Assembly (NCBI GenBank): GCA_027922465.2
Contig: BQMF02000174.1
Location: forward strand, 1-64,000
Direction: 5' to 3'
DNA from: Turritopsis dohrnii
Lineage: Eukaryota > Cnidaria > Hydrozoa > Anthoathecata > Oceaniidae
Length of the DNA: 64,000 bases
In this document: positions 22,868-33,790 of the stretch, piece by piece
How positions within the stretch are numbered: position 1 is the stretch's first letter
Layout: each line of letters opens with the position of its first letter
The notes under the pieces: model-generated
Databases searched by the model: none
Told to the model about the DNA's origin: nothing
The model's input: only the letters and a program-made list of their open reading frames with translations
Translations under genes and position numbers: made by a program

Positions 22868-25800
22868 GACATTCGTTTTATGATGGAGGAGGGGATGATG
22901 GACAGTGAGTTCTTCTGCCACAGTTCTCTTCGATTTCAAAAGCTTTAAAACTCTTGCATCTAAATTGTGAGATTGAACGAACAACTACATTTAAAACAAA
23001 TTTCTGTGCAGGGTCGATTTGTTAATTTATGAAAATATACACTGTGTTTACACTGTGTTGGAGTATTCTAGCGGACCTGCTGAAGGGAAAGAATTCAATG
23101 AGAAGTTATGCAATATGATGCAGCAATGGTTAAAAGAAAATTTGCCACTTGTATTCGATCTGATAGACCTTTCATTGACTGTATGATGTACATGCTGATT
23201 TTTGTCAGAGAAGGAAAACACAGATTTGGTCATTGTTAAGGCTGATTGTTCTATTGGGCCTAAGAACTTGACGCTTCATTCTTCCATCACAGAAGGTTTG
23301 TTAATTTTGCTTCAAAATTTATGATAAGAGAATATAACATCAGACATCATAGAAAAGTCTATCTATATAATCTGTCAGTTTGCCTTTATGCCAAATGGTG
23401 GATTAAGTTGATGCACCATTAAGTCAACACAAAAATTTGGCACAGTGTGAAACGATTATACTGTGTACTAATGAATTGCAATGTTTAGAGGTAAATGTAT
23501 CAAGAACCACAGAGGCGTAGCCAGAGGTCAGTCAAAATTTGTGGAGAAGAGTTAAGTCATTTAGGATAGAAAAGGAAAGCGTGCAAGTAACCTAATCGCC
23601 ACTTAAGACTGAAAAGAAATATCATAATATTGAACTCCTCCAGGTCTTTTTGACTGACCCTAACTACGCCTCTGAACCAAATAGTAATAACTGACATTTT
23701 TTGTTGCTAATGATGTGATATTCATTTAGTTGATCATTTTTTTGAGCCTTACAACATGGTTACTCAGTTGTGGCAAAACTTAAAACTATTTGATTTTTTT
23801 CTGTACAACAAATAAAATCAAGGGATTCTTGACTGTGGAGATTCCGCTCTAACTTTCTAACGATCTAGTGATTTCAGTTGAAATTTTGCTTGTCATTAGT
23901 TAATAGTGTGCAATATTTTCATTATGATGTTCAACTTTTTTGGTGTCAATTTTTTAAATATCTTTCACGTGTTATTTAACTTGTAAGTAGAAAATGCCCC
24001 TAAAAATTGCTTTCTAAAAACTGTTGTGAATGAACTAAGTTTAGCATGACTGCTGACAGAAAATTTAAATTAGTGCGGTTGGTCCAGTATTCCTATGAAT
24101 GCCTTCATTGTCAACTTTGCTGCAAAAAAAATGTTTTTAATAACAAGCTTTCAGTAAATTTTCTGAGAAGAAATTTGTGCGGTTTGAAAGGAAAGTGCTA
24201 TATCCACATTATGTTGCAGAGTCAGTCAACTCATGTGTTGCAGAGTGAAGCAATGTAACTAAACGTAAAAGGTGCAGGGCTTAACTTAATTATTTAGAAG
24301 ACAAATGTAGAACATAAATTTATTTGAGATTTGGTTATACCCGGTGCACCACAAAAAAAGTCCAGGTGTTAGTTTGAAGAGTCATTTTTCCAAAACTACA
24401 AGGTTTTTATGTGTAAACTTAATTGCCCCCGCAGCGAGCGTAAGCGAGCGAGGAGGCATAGTAGTTTCACGAGATAGGCGAATGTCAGTTTCCGATTTTG
24501 TTCATCATCATCATCATCATCATCCTCCAACTTTCGTGTTGACGTTACACGGTGGAATACAATTATTAGCTGACTTTGCTTTTTTCCCGTTTCAAAGCAT
24601 GGTACTGTAAGTGGGAGAGACAGAATGTTTTTTCGTATCTCTTTCCTAATTTATTATTATATTATACTATGTTATTTAGGAAGATCGTATGCTAAAATTG
24701 CTTAGACAGTTTTCGTGTTACTTTTGTGTTGTTTTAGTGAAGTGAACGACAAGGATTTTGAAGCACAGCTTGATATCCGAAATTTTGCCAACCATACATT
24801 TTATTTTTGTATATATTTTAACTCTAAATTTTTCTTTCAATAATTTTGTTTAATGCACTGATTTTTGGCGGATTTTTCCTTCAAAAGATTTTAATTGGGT
24901 TTCTGTGTATACAAGAAAGCCATATTACAAATTGTCGTTCTTCTTGTTTTTCTTCTTTGACTGTCTTCCAAACCTGGTGTGATCATGATCAATAAAACCT
25001 ATATATTTTTTTCTTGTTTTTTTTATGTAAACTTTGGCTATTTTTTGTTTTAAATCAAAGTTTGAAACGCAATAGATTTTTCGCTTTAATTTTTTTTTTG
25101 AAAAAGTTTTTTTTTTGGCTCTTACAGAATGTTTTTAACAAATCTTATTTTAATTATAAAAATTATAAAATATGTATCCATGGTTTCAATTCACACATTT
25201 CTCTTGTTTGCAGCAAATACTTTCTAATATTACTTGTTAAGCCTTATTTACACTTTTTGAAAGGTATATTAGCATCAGTGTAACTTAGACCTAAGAGATA
25301 ACAAAAAGTAACAAAGTTTTGTGCATATTTTCATCTGTTTAAGTGTAGATTATTTGGTTTGCATATTGCAAGTTGGTTTTGAAATGCCAAAAACTGATTT
25401 TGTCGAAATATTTAGGCATATAACTTTGCCTCATTAGCGGCTTTCATAAGATTCGTGTTCCAGTTATATGACTACGAATTTGTATGGACTTTTTATCAAA
25501 AATGTTTTTTAAAAGTCTCAATGTTTGAGAGACTTTTTTATTAGAGAATCAACATTAAGTTAATGTTTCTGTTGCTATGGATTTTTAAACATTTGACTAT
25601 TGTTAAAATCCCAAGGCAGTAAATTAATTTGTCAGCTGAAATTACTGCACTCTCTAACACGGGTATTTTAAAAAAGCTTATTTTCTAAATTTCCCCACAG
25701 ACTTGTATTGAAAGTTTCGTATTATGTAAAACACGAATCTATGAAAGCCGCTAATATCAGGTCCCAAATCAACCCAAACATTTTTTTTCGGCCAAAAACT

Positions 25801-26215
25801 TGTTTTCGTTTCCGCTGTTAATGTATAGCTTGCTGTCTGTATAAATTGGAATGCTTGAGCGCGGGGGCATTTTTAGCTAAAGCTACATGCTAGTTTAAAT
25901 CTAAAGAGAATTAACTAACTTAAATTTTAATACATCATTCAAGAAATTTGGCTTATTCGTTAAAGAGATATGAAAAAAAAACTTTCATGTCAACTTTCGA
26001 AAAACACTGATTTTTACCAATATTTCCAAAAATGTCTTTTGAAACACCTGGACTTTTTTGGCACACATGGTACAATAAAAATAATAAAGTATTTGTTTGA
26101 GACTAAATCTGTATTTTATTGTTAGATGAAGGAAAAGAATGTCTCTGTGATGCAACAACCTGTAATCGAACCTTTAAAACAATTTGTGAAGAGGCTGTTG
26201 AGGAATGGAGATTGA
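22868..26215 (+). CDS. Candidate host gene, three 3' exons, function unknown
   Basis: Exon 22868-22904 (acceptor TTTTGTCAACAG, donor GTGAGT) reads HSFYDGGGDDG. Exon 23012-23180 (acceptor TTTCTGTGCAG, donor GTATGA) reads VDLLIYENIHCVYTVLEYSS and then GKEFNEKLCNMMQQWLKEN, LPLVFDLIDLSLT. Exon 26126-26215 (acceptor TTGTTAG) reads MKEKNVSVMQQPVIEPLKQF and a few more residues to a stop. All phases agree, and the composition is clearly more protein-like than the surroundings. The long second intron contains a 1.7-kb TIR element (24340-26070). I do not recognise the protein. The first exon is the least certain, because a second frame is also open there, and no 5' exons were found. Confidence 0.38.
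24340..26070. mobile_element. TIR element with CCAGGTGTT-type subterminal repeats
   Basis: The left end reads ACCCGGTGCACC and then AAAAAAAGTCCAGGTGTT. The right end is the imperfect inverse, AACACCTGGACTTTTTTGGC and then ACACATGGT. TA lies on both sides. The interior holds an (ATC)n microsatellite (24502-24525) and a 400-bp segment (about 24970-25390) that recurs inverted at 39085-39510. No transposase is recognised. Confidence 0.6.
24502..24525. repeat. (ATC)n microsatellite
   Basis: Seven to eight perfect TCA/ATC trinucleotide units. In one frame it would encode a His run, but no gene is supported there. Confidence 0.85.
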
Positions 26216-26578
26216 TAAGTCACTTTTTCTTTATCAAAAGTTGAAAATGATAAATTATTATAGGTTGTCAGCAAGGTGTGATTTTATGAAATCTATTAGA
26301 AAAAATTAGGAAACTAAGGAATTGTATTACAAGTTGTTCAATTAACGATTCCTTGGATTTTCTATCTGTTGAAAACACTGAACTTTATTAACTACATAAT
26401 GGTCGTGAAAGTTCTAAGATTATTTCTCAATTTAGATTATCGAATGTTTGCCTACGTCATAGACCAACATTTCTCTGGCAAACTGTCAGAAGGGAAAAAA
26501 ATTTGCAAAAGACTATTCCAGAATAAAATGGATGTTGCACGAAAATTTCAATGTCTTTCCTAATTTTGTAATCATGTA

Positions 26579-26628
26579 CATGACACAATCCAGAACAGGT
26601 CTGTCATCCTGTTCTGGATTGTGTCATG
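26579..26628. repeat. 21-bp perfect inverted repeat at the edge of the DIRS-like element
   Basis: CATGACACAATCCAGAACAG plus G (26579-26599) is exactly inverted at 26608-26628 around an 8-nt loop. It lies at the point where the RNase H frame of the retroelement stops matching the family. It may be a fold-back scar at a truncated end, or part of an internal complementary region. Confidence 0.85.
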
Positions 26629-27105
26629 AACATGATGACAAATGTCTTAATGCTGATCCAATATACGATATAGGAGGACAAACCCAATTATTTTCGCCTT
26701 GCCAACCAACCGTGAAAGTATCTACCGCTGAAGTCCCTGGACAATAAAATCTTGAATTGAAATTTTTTAACTTCTTGTTATGATGATCTGCGAAACGATC
26801 CACGGTGAAAGGACCATACAAACGATCAAGAAATCTAAATGTTTTGAAATCAATTCCCCAATTATCAGTGTCATTAAAACGGCTAAGGCTATCAGCGATA
26901 GTATTGTTTTCTCGTGGTACCATTCAGCTAGTAATTTAATGTTATTTTTTAAACAAAATGTAAAGATGTCGATTGCATGGTCTTGTAAATTTGGTTTACA
27001 GCTGCCAACACATAAGATACGTGATACGATGAAATTATCTACGTGGACTTTAACGGATTCATTTTGAAGTTGCTCACCGAAACCTTTCAGTACGTGTTTA
27101 ACAGC
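26624..27105 (-). pseudogene. RNase H of the DIRS-like element, two frames
   Basis: From 27141 to about 26925 the minus strand reads STERELLAVKHVLKGFGEQL, VHVDNFIVSRIL and NNIKLLAEW. A one-base deletion then shifts to the frame starting MVPRENNTIADSLSRF (26923), which runs to 26624. The Glu (REL), Asp (HVDN) and Asp (IADSLSR) fit the RNase H active-site pattern. The following PGTSAVDTF and CPPISYI are typical of the DIRS RNase H C-terminal extension. The frame ends just inside the 21-bp palindrome at 26579-26628. Confidence 0.75.
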
Positions 27106-28100
27106 TAAAAGTTCTCTTTCAGTTGAACTTGTGTTTTTCTCTGAAATGCTTCGAATTTACCACAACAGATTTTTTGGCTGAGACGCTCACAGATAAACCC
27201 ACCATACCCTTCATCACTGGCGTCCGTAAAAACTATTTTGGATGTCACAGGCTTAGGTTTGTAAGATGATCCATTATATAAATCTATGTTGTGAAGCCAA
27301 AATTCAAGTTCAGTTTTTGTTTTATCATCTATGATTATAGAAAAAGACCAAGTTAATCGAGACTCGATACGGCGATACATGTTTCTTGTAAATAATCGAA
27401 CTAACGGGCCGATTGCAAGATGCATTGACGATAGATGACCTGCGACTTCTGCCAATTGTTGAGCGCTGGAAAACTTTTCGTTTATAATAAGGTTGATACT
27501 ATCTTTAACTTTCTTAGTTTTTCTTTCAGGAATTGTGAATGTCATCGTTTCAGTATCAATGACGGTTCCCAACAATTCTCCTCGCTGTTTTGGTTCGAAA
27601 TCACTTTTTTGTACGTTAACTACGAAACCTGCTTGTTCTAAATCATGGTGGACGATCGTTGCAAATTTTCGAGCTTGGTTGTACGAATTACCCCCGTTTA
27701 TCCCATTGTCTATGTATACAATACTTCGAATACCAGAAGGTCTCCACTTTTTGGTTAATGGCCTGAGTACTTTTGTAAACACGAAACAAGCTGACGATAA
27801 CCCAAAGGGTAACACGACAAATTGAAAATATTTAGTGATGCCATTCGAAAATGTCCAGGAAAAACCGAGAAACTTATAATGTTCTGGATGAAGATCTATG
27901 TGGTGATACCCCGATGATAGATCAAATTTTGTAAAATAGTCGCCTTCTTCAAACATTTCTGTAAATGTTTTTAGGTCTTCATATTTGAATTTATTTTTCT
28001 TAATGTATTTATTTACGTGTCTCAAATCAATAACAAGTCGTAGTTTTCCATTCCTCTCGGCCACGGTTAAAGGATTACAACAATAAGATTGCTCTGACAC
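27105..28100 (-). pseudogene. DIRS-like reverse transcriptase with YIDN in place of YIDD
   Basis: The 331-residue frame holds the polymerase motifs in order: CNPLTVAERNGKLRLVIDLR, FTKFDLSSGYHHIDLHPEHY (motif A), LPFGLSSACFVFTK (motif B), SIVYIDNGINGG (motif C), VNVQKSDFEPKQRGELLG (motifs D/E), then the start of the RNase H fold (FTDASDEGYGGF). The second catalytic Asp of YxDD is Asn here, which should abolish polymerase activity. The frame ends at 27105 by a shift and the RNase H continues in the neighbouring frame (STERELLAVKHVL, HVDNF). The upstream part lies in another frame (28408-28121). Confidence 0.8.
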
Positions 28101-28120
28101 TTCTTGAATACAGCCTTTAC

Positions 28121-28587
28121 TTAACAGTTCATTGATAGTTTCCTCAACAAATTTTGGTTGTTTTCTACAGGATAGGTTATTCTTAGCATAAAACCTTGGG
28201 GGTTTTCTTCAAACGGTATGAAATAGCCATTTTCGATTTTACTTTGAACGTAAGAAGATGCTTTTGGTGTATTTTTCCAGAACGAAGAACTTTTCCTAAG
28301 ATTTCCAACGACATTCACATTTTTATCTTTTCCTTCACTACATTTATAATTACAAAGTTCATTTCTTATTTTTTGGACAAGAAGCATATAAGTGTCCTCT
28401 TTCTCCAAATATAACAGGTTTTAGAATTAAAAATATTCCTAGTATCAACACTTGTTTTTTGGAAAAAATCTGATCTATTTACAAACTTTTTATCAGAATC
28501 CTTAAAAAGGCTCTTCTTTCTACGATCATTCCTTCGTTTTTTTGTCTGAAGCTGTTTGCCTCCTAGATCTGAGGATACGTTTCTCAT
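28121..28587 (-). pseudogene. Zinc knuckle and linker of the DIRS-like element, frameshifted
   Basis: The frame at 28587-28366 runs through a basic region to a Cys-Tyr-Ile motif and then goes out of frame. The next frame (28408-28121) supplies the GH, second Cys and downstream part. Read together they carry the spacing of a CX2CX4HX4C zinc knuckle interrupted by a one-base deletion. The second frame continues with WKNTPKASSYVQSKIENGYF and IPFEENPQGF, a block that precedes the polymerase in DIRS-like elements, and stops at 28121. The reverse transcriptase starts in another frame about 20 bp later. Confidence 0.65.
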
Positions 28588-29020
28588 CCTCTGAGTCGTC
28601 TGCTAAATTATCGGACAAATAACATCTTGCAACCTCCCATCCGTCGTCTTCCCTGTCTGCCAAACGTACTAATTTTTGTCTTTTATCAATGTGGTTCTTA
28701 CCTTCTTCAATCTTTTTCTGGGCTTTATCCAAATCCTTGTCTTTCATTGCTTCATCTGCCTGTTCCAGAGCTTCTTTAACTTTGCTGTTGTGTAGATATT
28801 GACTCTTGTTATACTCTCTCCTGAAGGATGGCGTTTCACAAGCTTTGATCTTTTTGGATATTTTCTCGGACAGATCTTCTTCTAGCTGCCCTTTTTCTCC
28901 ATATCGATCGGCTTTCAATTCTTCTACCGTGTTGCTTATATTGTCAATCTTTCGAATCAATTTCTCAAGTAGTTCTTCTGACATTTTGATGATTCTTTCA
29001 TGAAGTTGTACACTGTACAA
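28526..29020 (-). CDS. Gag-like protein of the DIRS-like element
   Basis: This 164-residue frame starts MYSVQLHERIIKMSEELLEK. An internal Met at residue 13 is an equally good start. It is mostly charged helix: an N-terminal coiled coil (residues about 10-55), a middle with SFRREYNKSQYLHNSKVKEA, then a conserved-looking block, KNHIDKRQKLVRLADREDDG followed by SEDEKRILRSRR. That block, RQKLxxLADR followed by an acidic stretch before ARG-rich residues, is what I know from the first ORF of DIRS-type elements of cnidarians and other invertebrates. It presumably packages element RNA. It ends in a Lys-rich tail and overlaps the next frame, which carries the zinc knuckle. Confidence 0.7.
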   Translation of the reverse strand: MYSVQLHERIIKMSEELLEKLIRKIDNISNTVEELKADRYGEKGQLEEDLSEKISKKIKACETPSFRREYNKSQYLHNSKVKEALEQADEAMKDKDLDKAQKKIEEGKNHIDKRQKLVRLADREDDGWEVARCYLSDNLADDSEDEKRILRSRRQTASDKKTKE

Positions 29021-29153
29021 ACGTAAAATTCAAGAGAAAGTAGCATCTTTCGATGCTTCTCTTTTAAAGGCTTACAAGAGGCGCATTTTCGTAAATGCGC
29101 ATGCGCTGAAATCTCGATTTCAGAATCGTCGGGAAAACCTTTTCCCGCTTATT

Positions 29154-29915
29154 TCAAACGCGGGAAAATAATAATCTAATGTTTTCTCTTTTGATATTAT
29201 TTACATTCCTCGAAACTAAATCTGAGACAAACCTTTGCAGATCCTTCTTGAGTTTTCCTTCGATTATTTCATATACCGTATTTCCTCTATTAAAAGGCCG
29301 CGGCGTTTATTACAAATTCCAGTTTTTGGATGCGGCGTTTAATAGAGGGCGGCGTTTATTACAAAGTGAAAAATTGGACAGAAGCAAACTTAAACAATAA
29401 TGTTTCCCTATCCTTAAAAAGGTTACAAAAGATTGTGTGAAAATGTTTTACACAAAAGATATGTTCACAAAAATGTGAAAGAAGAGCAATATCACTGTCG
29501 CCGTTCTCTTGTATGAGATGAAAACCTTTATAGCAATTCATGTAAATGTGAAAGAATTTGTTGATAGTAAACAAATAAAACCATTATCTATTAAACCAAT
29601 TCTTGTTTAGCCTGTTTTCTAATAAACGCCACTTTTCAAGATGCGGCGTTTATTAGAAGGTGGCGTTTATTAGAGGGCGGCATTTACTACAAATCTTCGG
29701 CTATAAGTGCGGCGTTAGAGGAGGACGGCGTTTATCAGAGGGCGGCGTTTATTAGAGGAAATACGGTAATCCATCTTTACCAACATTACTTAACTTGTCA
29801 TACATGCGATCAATATAATCTTCGGATGTTTCCTCTGGAATTTCTTGTTCAATATCCACTAACACCTTCATCATAGCAGAGACATACGCTTCACACACCA
29901 CAAGCAATAGTTTTA
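29154..29915 (-). CDS. Coding exon of unknown gene, split by a MITE
   Basis: On the minus strand an acceptor (ATAAACAG) at 29916 opens a frame reading KLLLVVCEAYVSAMMKVLVD, then IEQEIPEETSEDYIDRMYDK, LSNVGKDGL. At that Leu codon a 491-bp MITE (29276-29766) is inserted at a TA. Removing it with one TA restores the frame exactly, which goes on YEIIEGKLKKDLQRFVSDLV and stops at 29154. About 90 codons stay open across the two sides, so this was a real exon before the insertion. The product is not recognised. It lies 130 bp upstream of the gag start of the same-strand DIRS-like element, and whether it belongs to a host gene or to another element is open. The MITE adds stops, so the exon is now broken unless the MITE is spliced out. 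Confidence 0.5.
29276..29766. mobile_element. MITE with CCGTATTTCCTCTA ends inserted in an exon
   Basis: With the flanking TA duplications the termini read TACCGTATTTCCTCTA and its exact inverse (29274-29289, 29753-29768). Inside, GGCGTTTATTA and variants recur in both orientations. It has the same plan as the MITE at 19676-20104 and the same TACCGTATT start, so both probably depend on one transposase family. Confidence 0.85.
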
Positions 29916-29994
29916 CTGTTTATTATAAAGACACGTCTTAACCCGACGAAAACTAGGGAAGACTGACAAAAAAATGAAAAAAATAATAAAAAGT

Positions 29995-30290
29995 TGTATT
30001 TATCGCAATTCAACACAACGAACTTCGATATGTCACTGCCGAATTATTCTCTGAGTGCTACCACGACGTCCACTTAGAACCAACTTTGACACCTTCAACA
30101 TGAGAAACGCTTGCAAGTACGATCTAATCCGAAGAAGCTCGTGTTGATGTAGCAGCACTTTTGCTGTTTGGTCAGATGACTTTCTTTGACATAAGGGTGT
30201 TCAATCCCACTGCCAAATCAATCTTACCTGAAACCACCCTATCTGATGATGCACACAAAGCCAACGAACGAGAAAATGAAAGGCAATCTA
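29995..30290 (+). pseudogene. Fragment of a common retroelement-associated protein
   Basis: Pieces in two frames read CYHDVHLEPTLTPST, then SEEARVDVAALLLFGQMTFF and DIRVFNPTAKS, then an acidic/polar stretch NERENERQS. I recognise the HDV..EP..., ARVDV..., FFDIRVFNP order as a block found in many invertebrate repeat-borne proteins, but cannot assign the element type. Stops separate the pieces. The fragment ends at the TAA target of the Harbinger-like MITE at 30292, and the frame stays open on the other side of it for about 30 codons. Confidence 0.45.
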
Positions 30291-30291
30291 A

Positions 30292-30647
30292 AGCCTGATT
30301 TCCACTCAGGATAATTTCAATTGGATCGGAACGGACCGGATCGATTTTTGATCTGCGCATGCGTATTAATTAAAGTTTTGCGATCCGTTTCGATCCATTT
30401 CAGTCCAGGAAAAAGTTGAAAAAAGTTCAACTTTTTTCGATCCGGTCCGCGGATCAAAATTTTTTAACCAATGAGAATCGGGCTTTTTCTATAATTTATT
30501 ATTATTATTCAAGAGGCTAGCCACATCAGCGAAACACAGTTTCCGTCTGCGCGAATGAAAGGAAATTGCTCTCCGGATCGGAACAGATCAAAAATCGATC
30601 CGGTCCGTTCCAATCCAATTGAAATTATCCTGAGTGGAAATCAGGCT
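30292..30647. mobile_element. PIF/Harbinger-like MITE with about 65-bp TIRs
   Basis: The ends begin AGCCTGATTTCCACTCAGG and match as inverted repeats for about 65 bp with one clear mismatch. TAA direct repeats flank it (30289-30291 and 30648-30650). The arms contain the palindromic word GATCCGGTCC-like sequence. No coding region. Confidence 0.85.
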
Positions 30648-30904
30648 TAAGCTAACGTGTCGTTATGAATTGACTCAGATTAGGAATAAATTTTCATCTG
30701 ATTCGTTCATGTGTTTTGTGTCTTCGGGTTCCACATCGCCATTTTCCAAGTTTAATCACAGCAAATGAGCATTATTGTAAATTGACATTATACCTAAAAA
30801 TAAAGTTTAACAGTTTTCAAAAAAAGAAAAGAAAAACCCGTATCCCTTATTGGTTTGCCCAAAAAACTTCTCGTTTGGGGTGAAGAAACGGACTATATAC
30901 TAGT

Positions 30905-31035
30905 CGTGAAAAAAGTGTCTCTCACCTCTACGTGGTTTTATGCGGATATAAGAAGAACTTGACCGTTAAATTTAGTTAAAACAGTCATACATAATGAAAC
31001 AGTGACACAAAATAAAAACGCGTAATATAAGAAGA
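30905..31035 (-). mobile_element. Degraded Helitron unit fragment
   Basis: CGTGAAAAAAGTGTCTCTC followed by TACGTGGTTTTA and a GACCGTAAA-like piece matches the 5' part of the roughly 560-bp Helitron unit in reverse orientation (compare 18046-18110), with many mismatches. It directly precedes transposon copy 2. Confidence 0.55.
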
Positions 31036-31063
31036 CAGATTGGCCGATGATTTTCGCCCCCTA

Positions 31064-33790
31064 CCCAGCCGGCAAAAAGACGTTTTAAAAACGTCTTAAA
31101 GACGTCTTGGAAGACGTCTTAAATCCGTCTTAAACTGGTCGGATTTGTCCGTTTAGAAAACGTCTTTTCAAGACGTCTTTAAGACGTCTTCCAAGACGTC
31201 TTTAAGACGTTTTTAAAACGCATTTTTAGACGTTTAAAACTTCTTTAAGACGTTTAGAAAACGTCTTTTTAAGACGTCTTTAAGACGTTGCAAAAAGACG
31301 TTTTCTAAACGGACAAATCCGACTAGTTTAAGACAGATTTAAGACGTCTTTTTCTAACGTTTTAAAGACGTCTTCATTTTATCTGCTAAAAACGTTTTTA
31401 AAACCACTTTAAGATGTCTTTTCAGGTTCGTTTCTCCTTGGGTACAGAAGACTCACAATTAGTTTTTCGTGTCTTCATGTTTCAGTAATAATGAATGAAT
31501 GAATAAAAAAATAAATAAGAAAACTGATGATAAAATTTTCTTATTCAAATATTTACATGTAGTTTATAAATAAATTAGGGTACAAATAGCTCATAACACT
31601 ACCAAAGTTTAAAGCTGGTCATTATTACAAAAATATTCCGTAAAACGTAAGTATAGTCTTTCATAAAACACAAAGGTATAAAAAAGACTCTTGAAAAAGC
31701 TAAATCGAAGGAATGTTCAAATTTTAGAAATTGTCATGGGTTAGAACTGTTTCCTGTTTGATTTTACTGTAACTAAAACTCAGAATGACAGAAACTCTTT
31801 GAAAACCAAACAAAAAGACATGCAAATAAGAAATGGTGATTTTTCAATTAACAGGAGCAGCTGTTGTTGTCATGTTTTTCTTCAGTGAAACAAGAGCAGA
31901 TTTTAGTTTAACGCATGATTTTGTGTATTTCCTCCTCCTCAGCTTTTTTGACAATAATCTAAAATACAAAAACCCTATTTAATGAGAGGTGTTACAACAA
32001 TCATAAAAATGAAAACATCTAGAGTAAAACAGGACACATACCAGTAACTGCTTGATATAATCTTTTCTCCTCAAATGTTTCGTTATCATGTTAAGAGATC
32101 AATAAAAGCAACTTGGGTGAAAATAATCTAAATAAAAAATGAGAAACACTTTCAGCCAGAACAAAACAAAAACAGAATGCAGGAAGGATACATATAATAA
32201 AGCAATGTGTGCAACAAGCATAGAAAAGCATGAAAATTAAATTAAAAAGTTAATTACCATTTCAGTATTAAATTAACAGCGTACTGGAAATCTGATCTAT
32301 CTACTTGGATTAACGGAAACCTGCAAAAAACAGGCAAAACATTCATGTCTGTCATTAAACTCCATAAACATTTTGAAACATCATCGAAATGTATATGACA
32401 GAACAACTCATAACAAGCACAAAAATTAAATACCAGTGCAAGAAACACAAGAACAACATAGATACTGATGTATTTATATCTTTATATTATCTTGAATATA
32501 AAAACAAACATGACAGACAAACTTTTCCAAAAACTGTGCTCGTTAGTGGGTAAAATAAAATAATCTAAAGTATCTTAATCAAAGTGAAATGTCTAAACTT
32601 TAAATGTCTAAACTAAACTTTGCATCCATGGAAAACAACCATCATTTTAAGAAATTCATCTTTTCGTACAACTTCAAAGTTCTGAATGGAAAACATTCAT
32701 GCGTTCGAAAACTTGTTCTAAAATTTTAGCAATGTCATTGTGGATGGTTTCTACTCATTGGTAGTGAGTTATTAAATCACAAATGATTACTACAGATAAA
32801 TTTGGGATGAATTACTGATTAATTTACTAGAAATTATAAGTTGTTATGATTTCCCCCCTCAAAAAGGATTCTGTGATTTCATGGTACTACATTATACTGC
32901 CAGGATCACTTTTAATCATGTCAATATTCTGAAGTAACTACAAGCAAAAAAATCACAGTCATCATCTATCAGCCGTTCACAAATCACATTACATTACTAC
33001 ACTTCTACGTCTACATTAAACCAACGACAAAGCAAATTGAAACTGAAAAAATCTCTCACGAAATGAAACAGGAAAGTCAGTAAGTTGCTAATATAAAGTT
33101 AAACAACAAAACTCAAAACTTGAAATATTGTCAGAAATCCTTAGAAATATCAAGCATAAATCTCCAACTACTGACTACTCACGTCCTCAAACTAGCATTA
33201 ACTTTGATTTAATCTCAAGTAACAAAATTATATAAATTTATATATTTAAAATTATATTTAAGAAGTAAAAAACACTTACCGATTTATCAGCGAAGTCTTG
33301 ATTTATGCAATGAGAAATCACAACTTCCAGAAATATTTTGTAAAATTGACGAACGGGAGATCCGATAATGTTAGAAAATGTTTCAAAGCTTTTTACCAAT
33401 GAAACGTTAATTTTTTTGCTACTTAAAAGAAAGATATAATAGATGTTTTTGTAAAATTTAAAAAAAAACTGACAAGTTTGAAACTTTTATATCAATATTT
33501 ACGAATACGCCATTAATATTTACCCCCGTCATTTCTTCCCGCCACGCGCGAAATCGAAATTCAAGGACGTCTTAAATACGCATTAAAAACGTCTTACCAA
33601 GTCCTCGTTTAAAACATGAATTCGACGGCATTGCGAAAACGATAATAAGACGTCTTCAAAACGTCTAATTTTAAGACGTCTTCTGAAGACGCATTAGGGG
33701 CGTCTTAAATGCGCATTATCAAGATACGTCTTGTGAAGACCTGATTAAGACGAATTAAAGACGTCTTCAAAACGTCTTGTGCCGGCTGGG
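31064..33790. mobile_element. DNA transposon, CCCAGCCGGC ends, copy 2
   Basis: Same element as 15681-19123, with identical termini, TA on both sides, the AAGACGTCTT-rich subterminal arms, and the long inverted repeat near 31107-31346. It carries about 390 bp (roughly 32185-32567) that copy 1 lacks. It has the empty site for the Helitron dimer at 33378/33379. The minus-strand exon-like pieces seen in copy 1 are present: ...RRKDYIKQLL before a GTATGTG donor (about 32040) and KKAEEEEIHKIMR then stop after TTTTAG (about 31960). The conserved frame with several silent or conservative changes hints at a small coiled-coil protein. No transposase is recognised. Confidence 0.8.

Larger units (their letters stand above)
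26629..29020 (-). mobile_element. Dead DIRS-like retrotransposon (gag-like, RT, RNase H; recombinase missing)
   Basis: The order on the minus strand is gag-like coiled-coil protein (29020-28526), zinc knuckle region (28587-28366), linker and reverse transcriptase (28408-27105), and RNase H (27105-26624). The RNase H end carries the features I associate with DIRS elements: VPRENNTIADSLSRF, then DRFADHHNKKL, FNSRFYCPGTSAVDTF and NNWVCPP. A tyrosine recombinase should follow but the match ends at 26629. At least four frame breaks and a damaged catalytic site make the copy inactive. No terminal repeats were identified with confidence. Confidence 0.8.

Noticed and set aside
25014..25283. Phe/Leu/Lys-rich 89-codon frame and its inverted counterpart at 39177-39422
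   Set aside because: Low-complexity T-rich repeat. The two copies differ in frame and have no conserved residues beyond composition.
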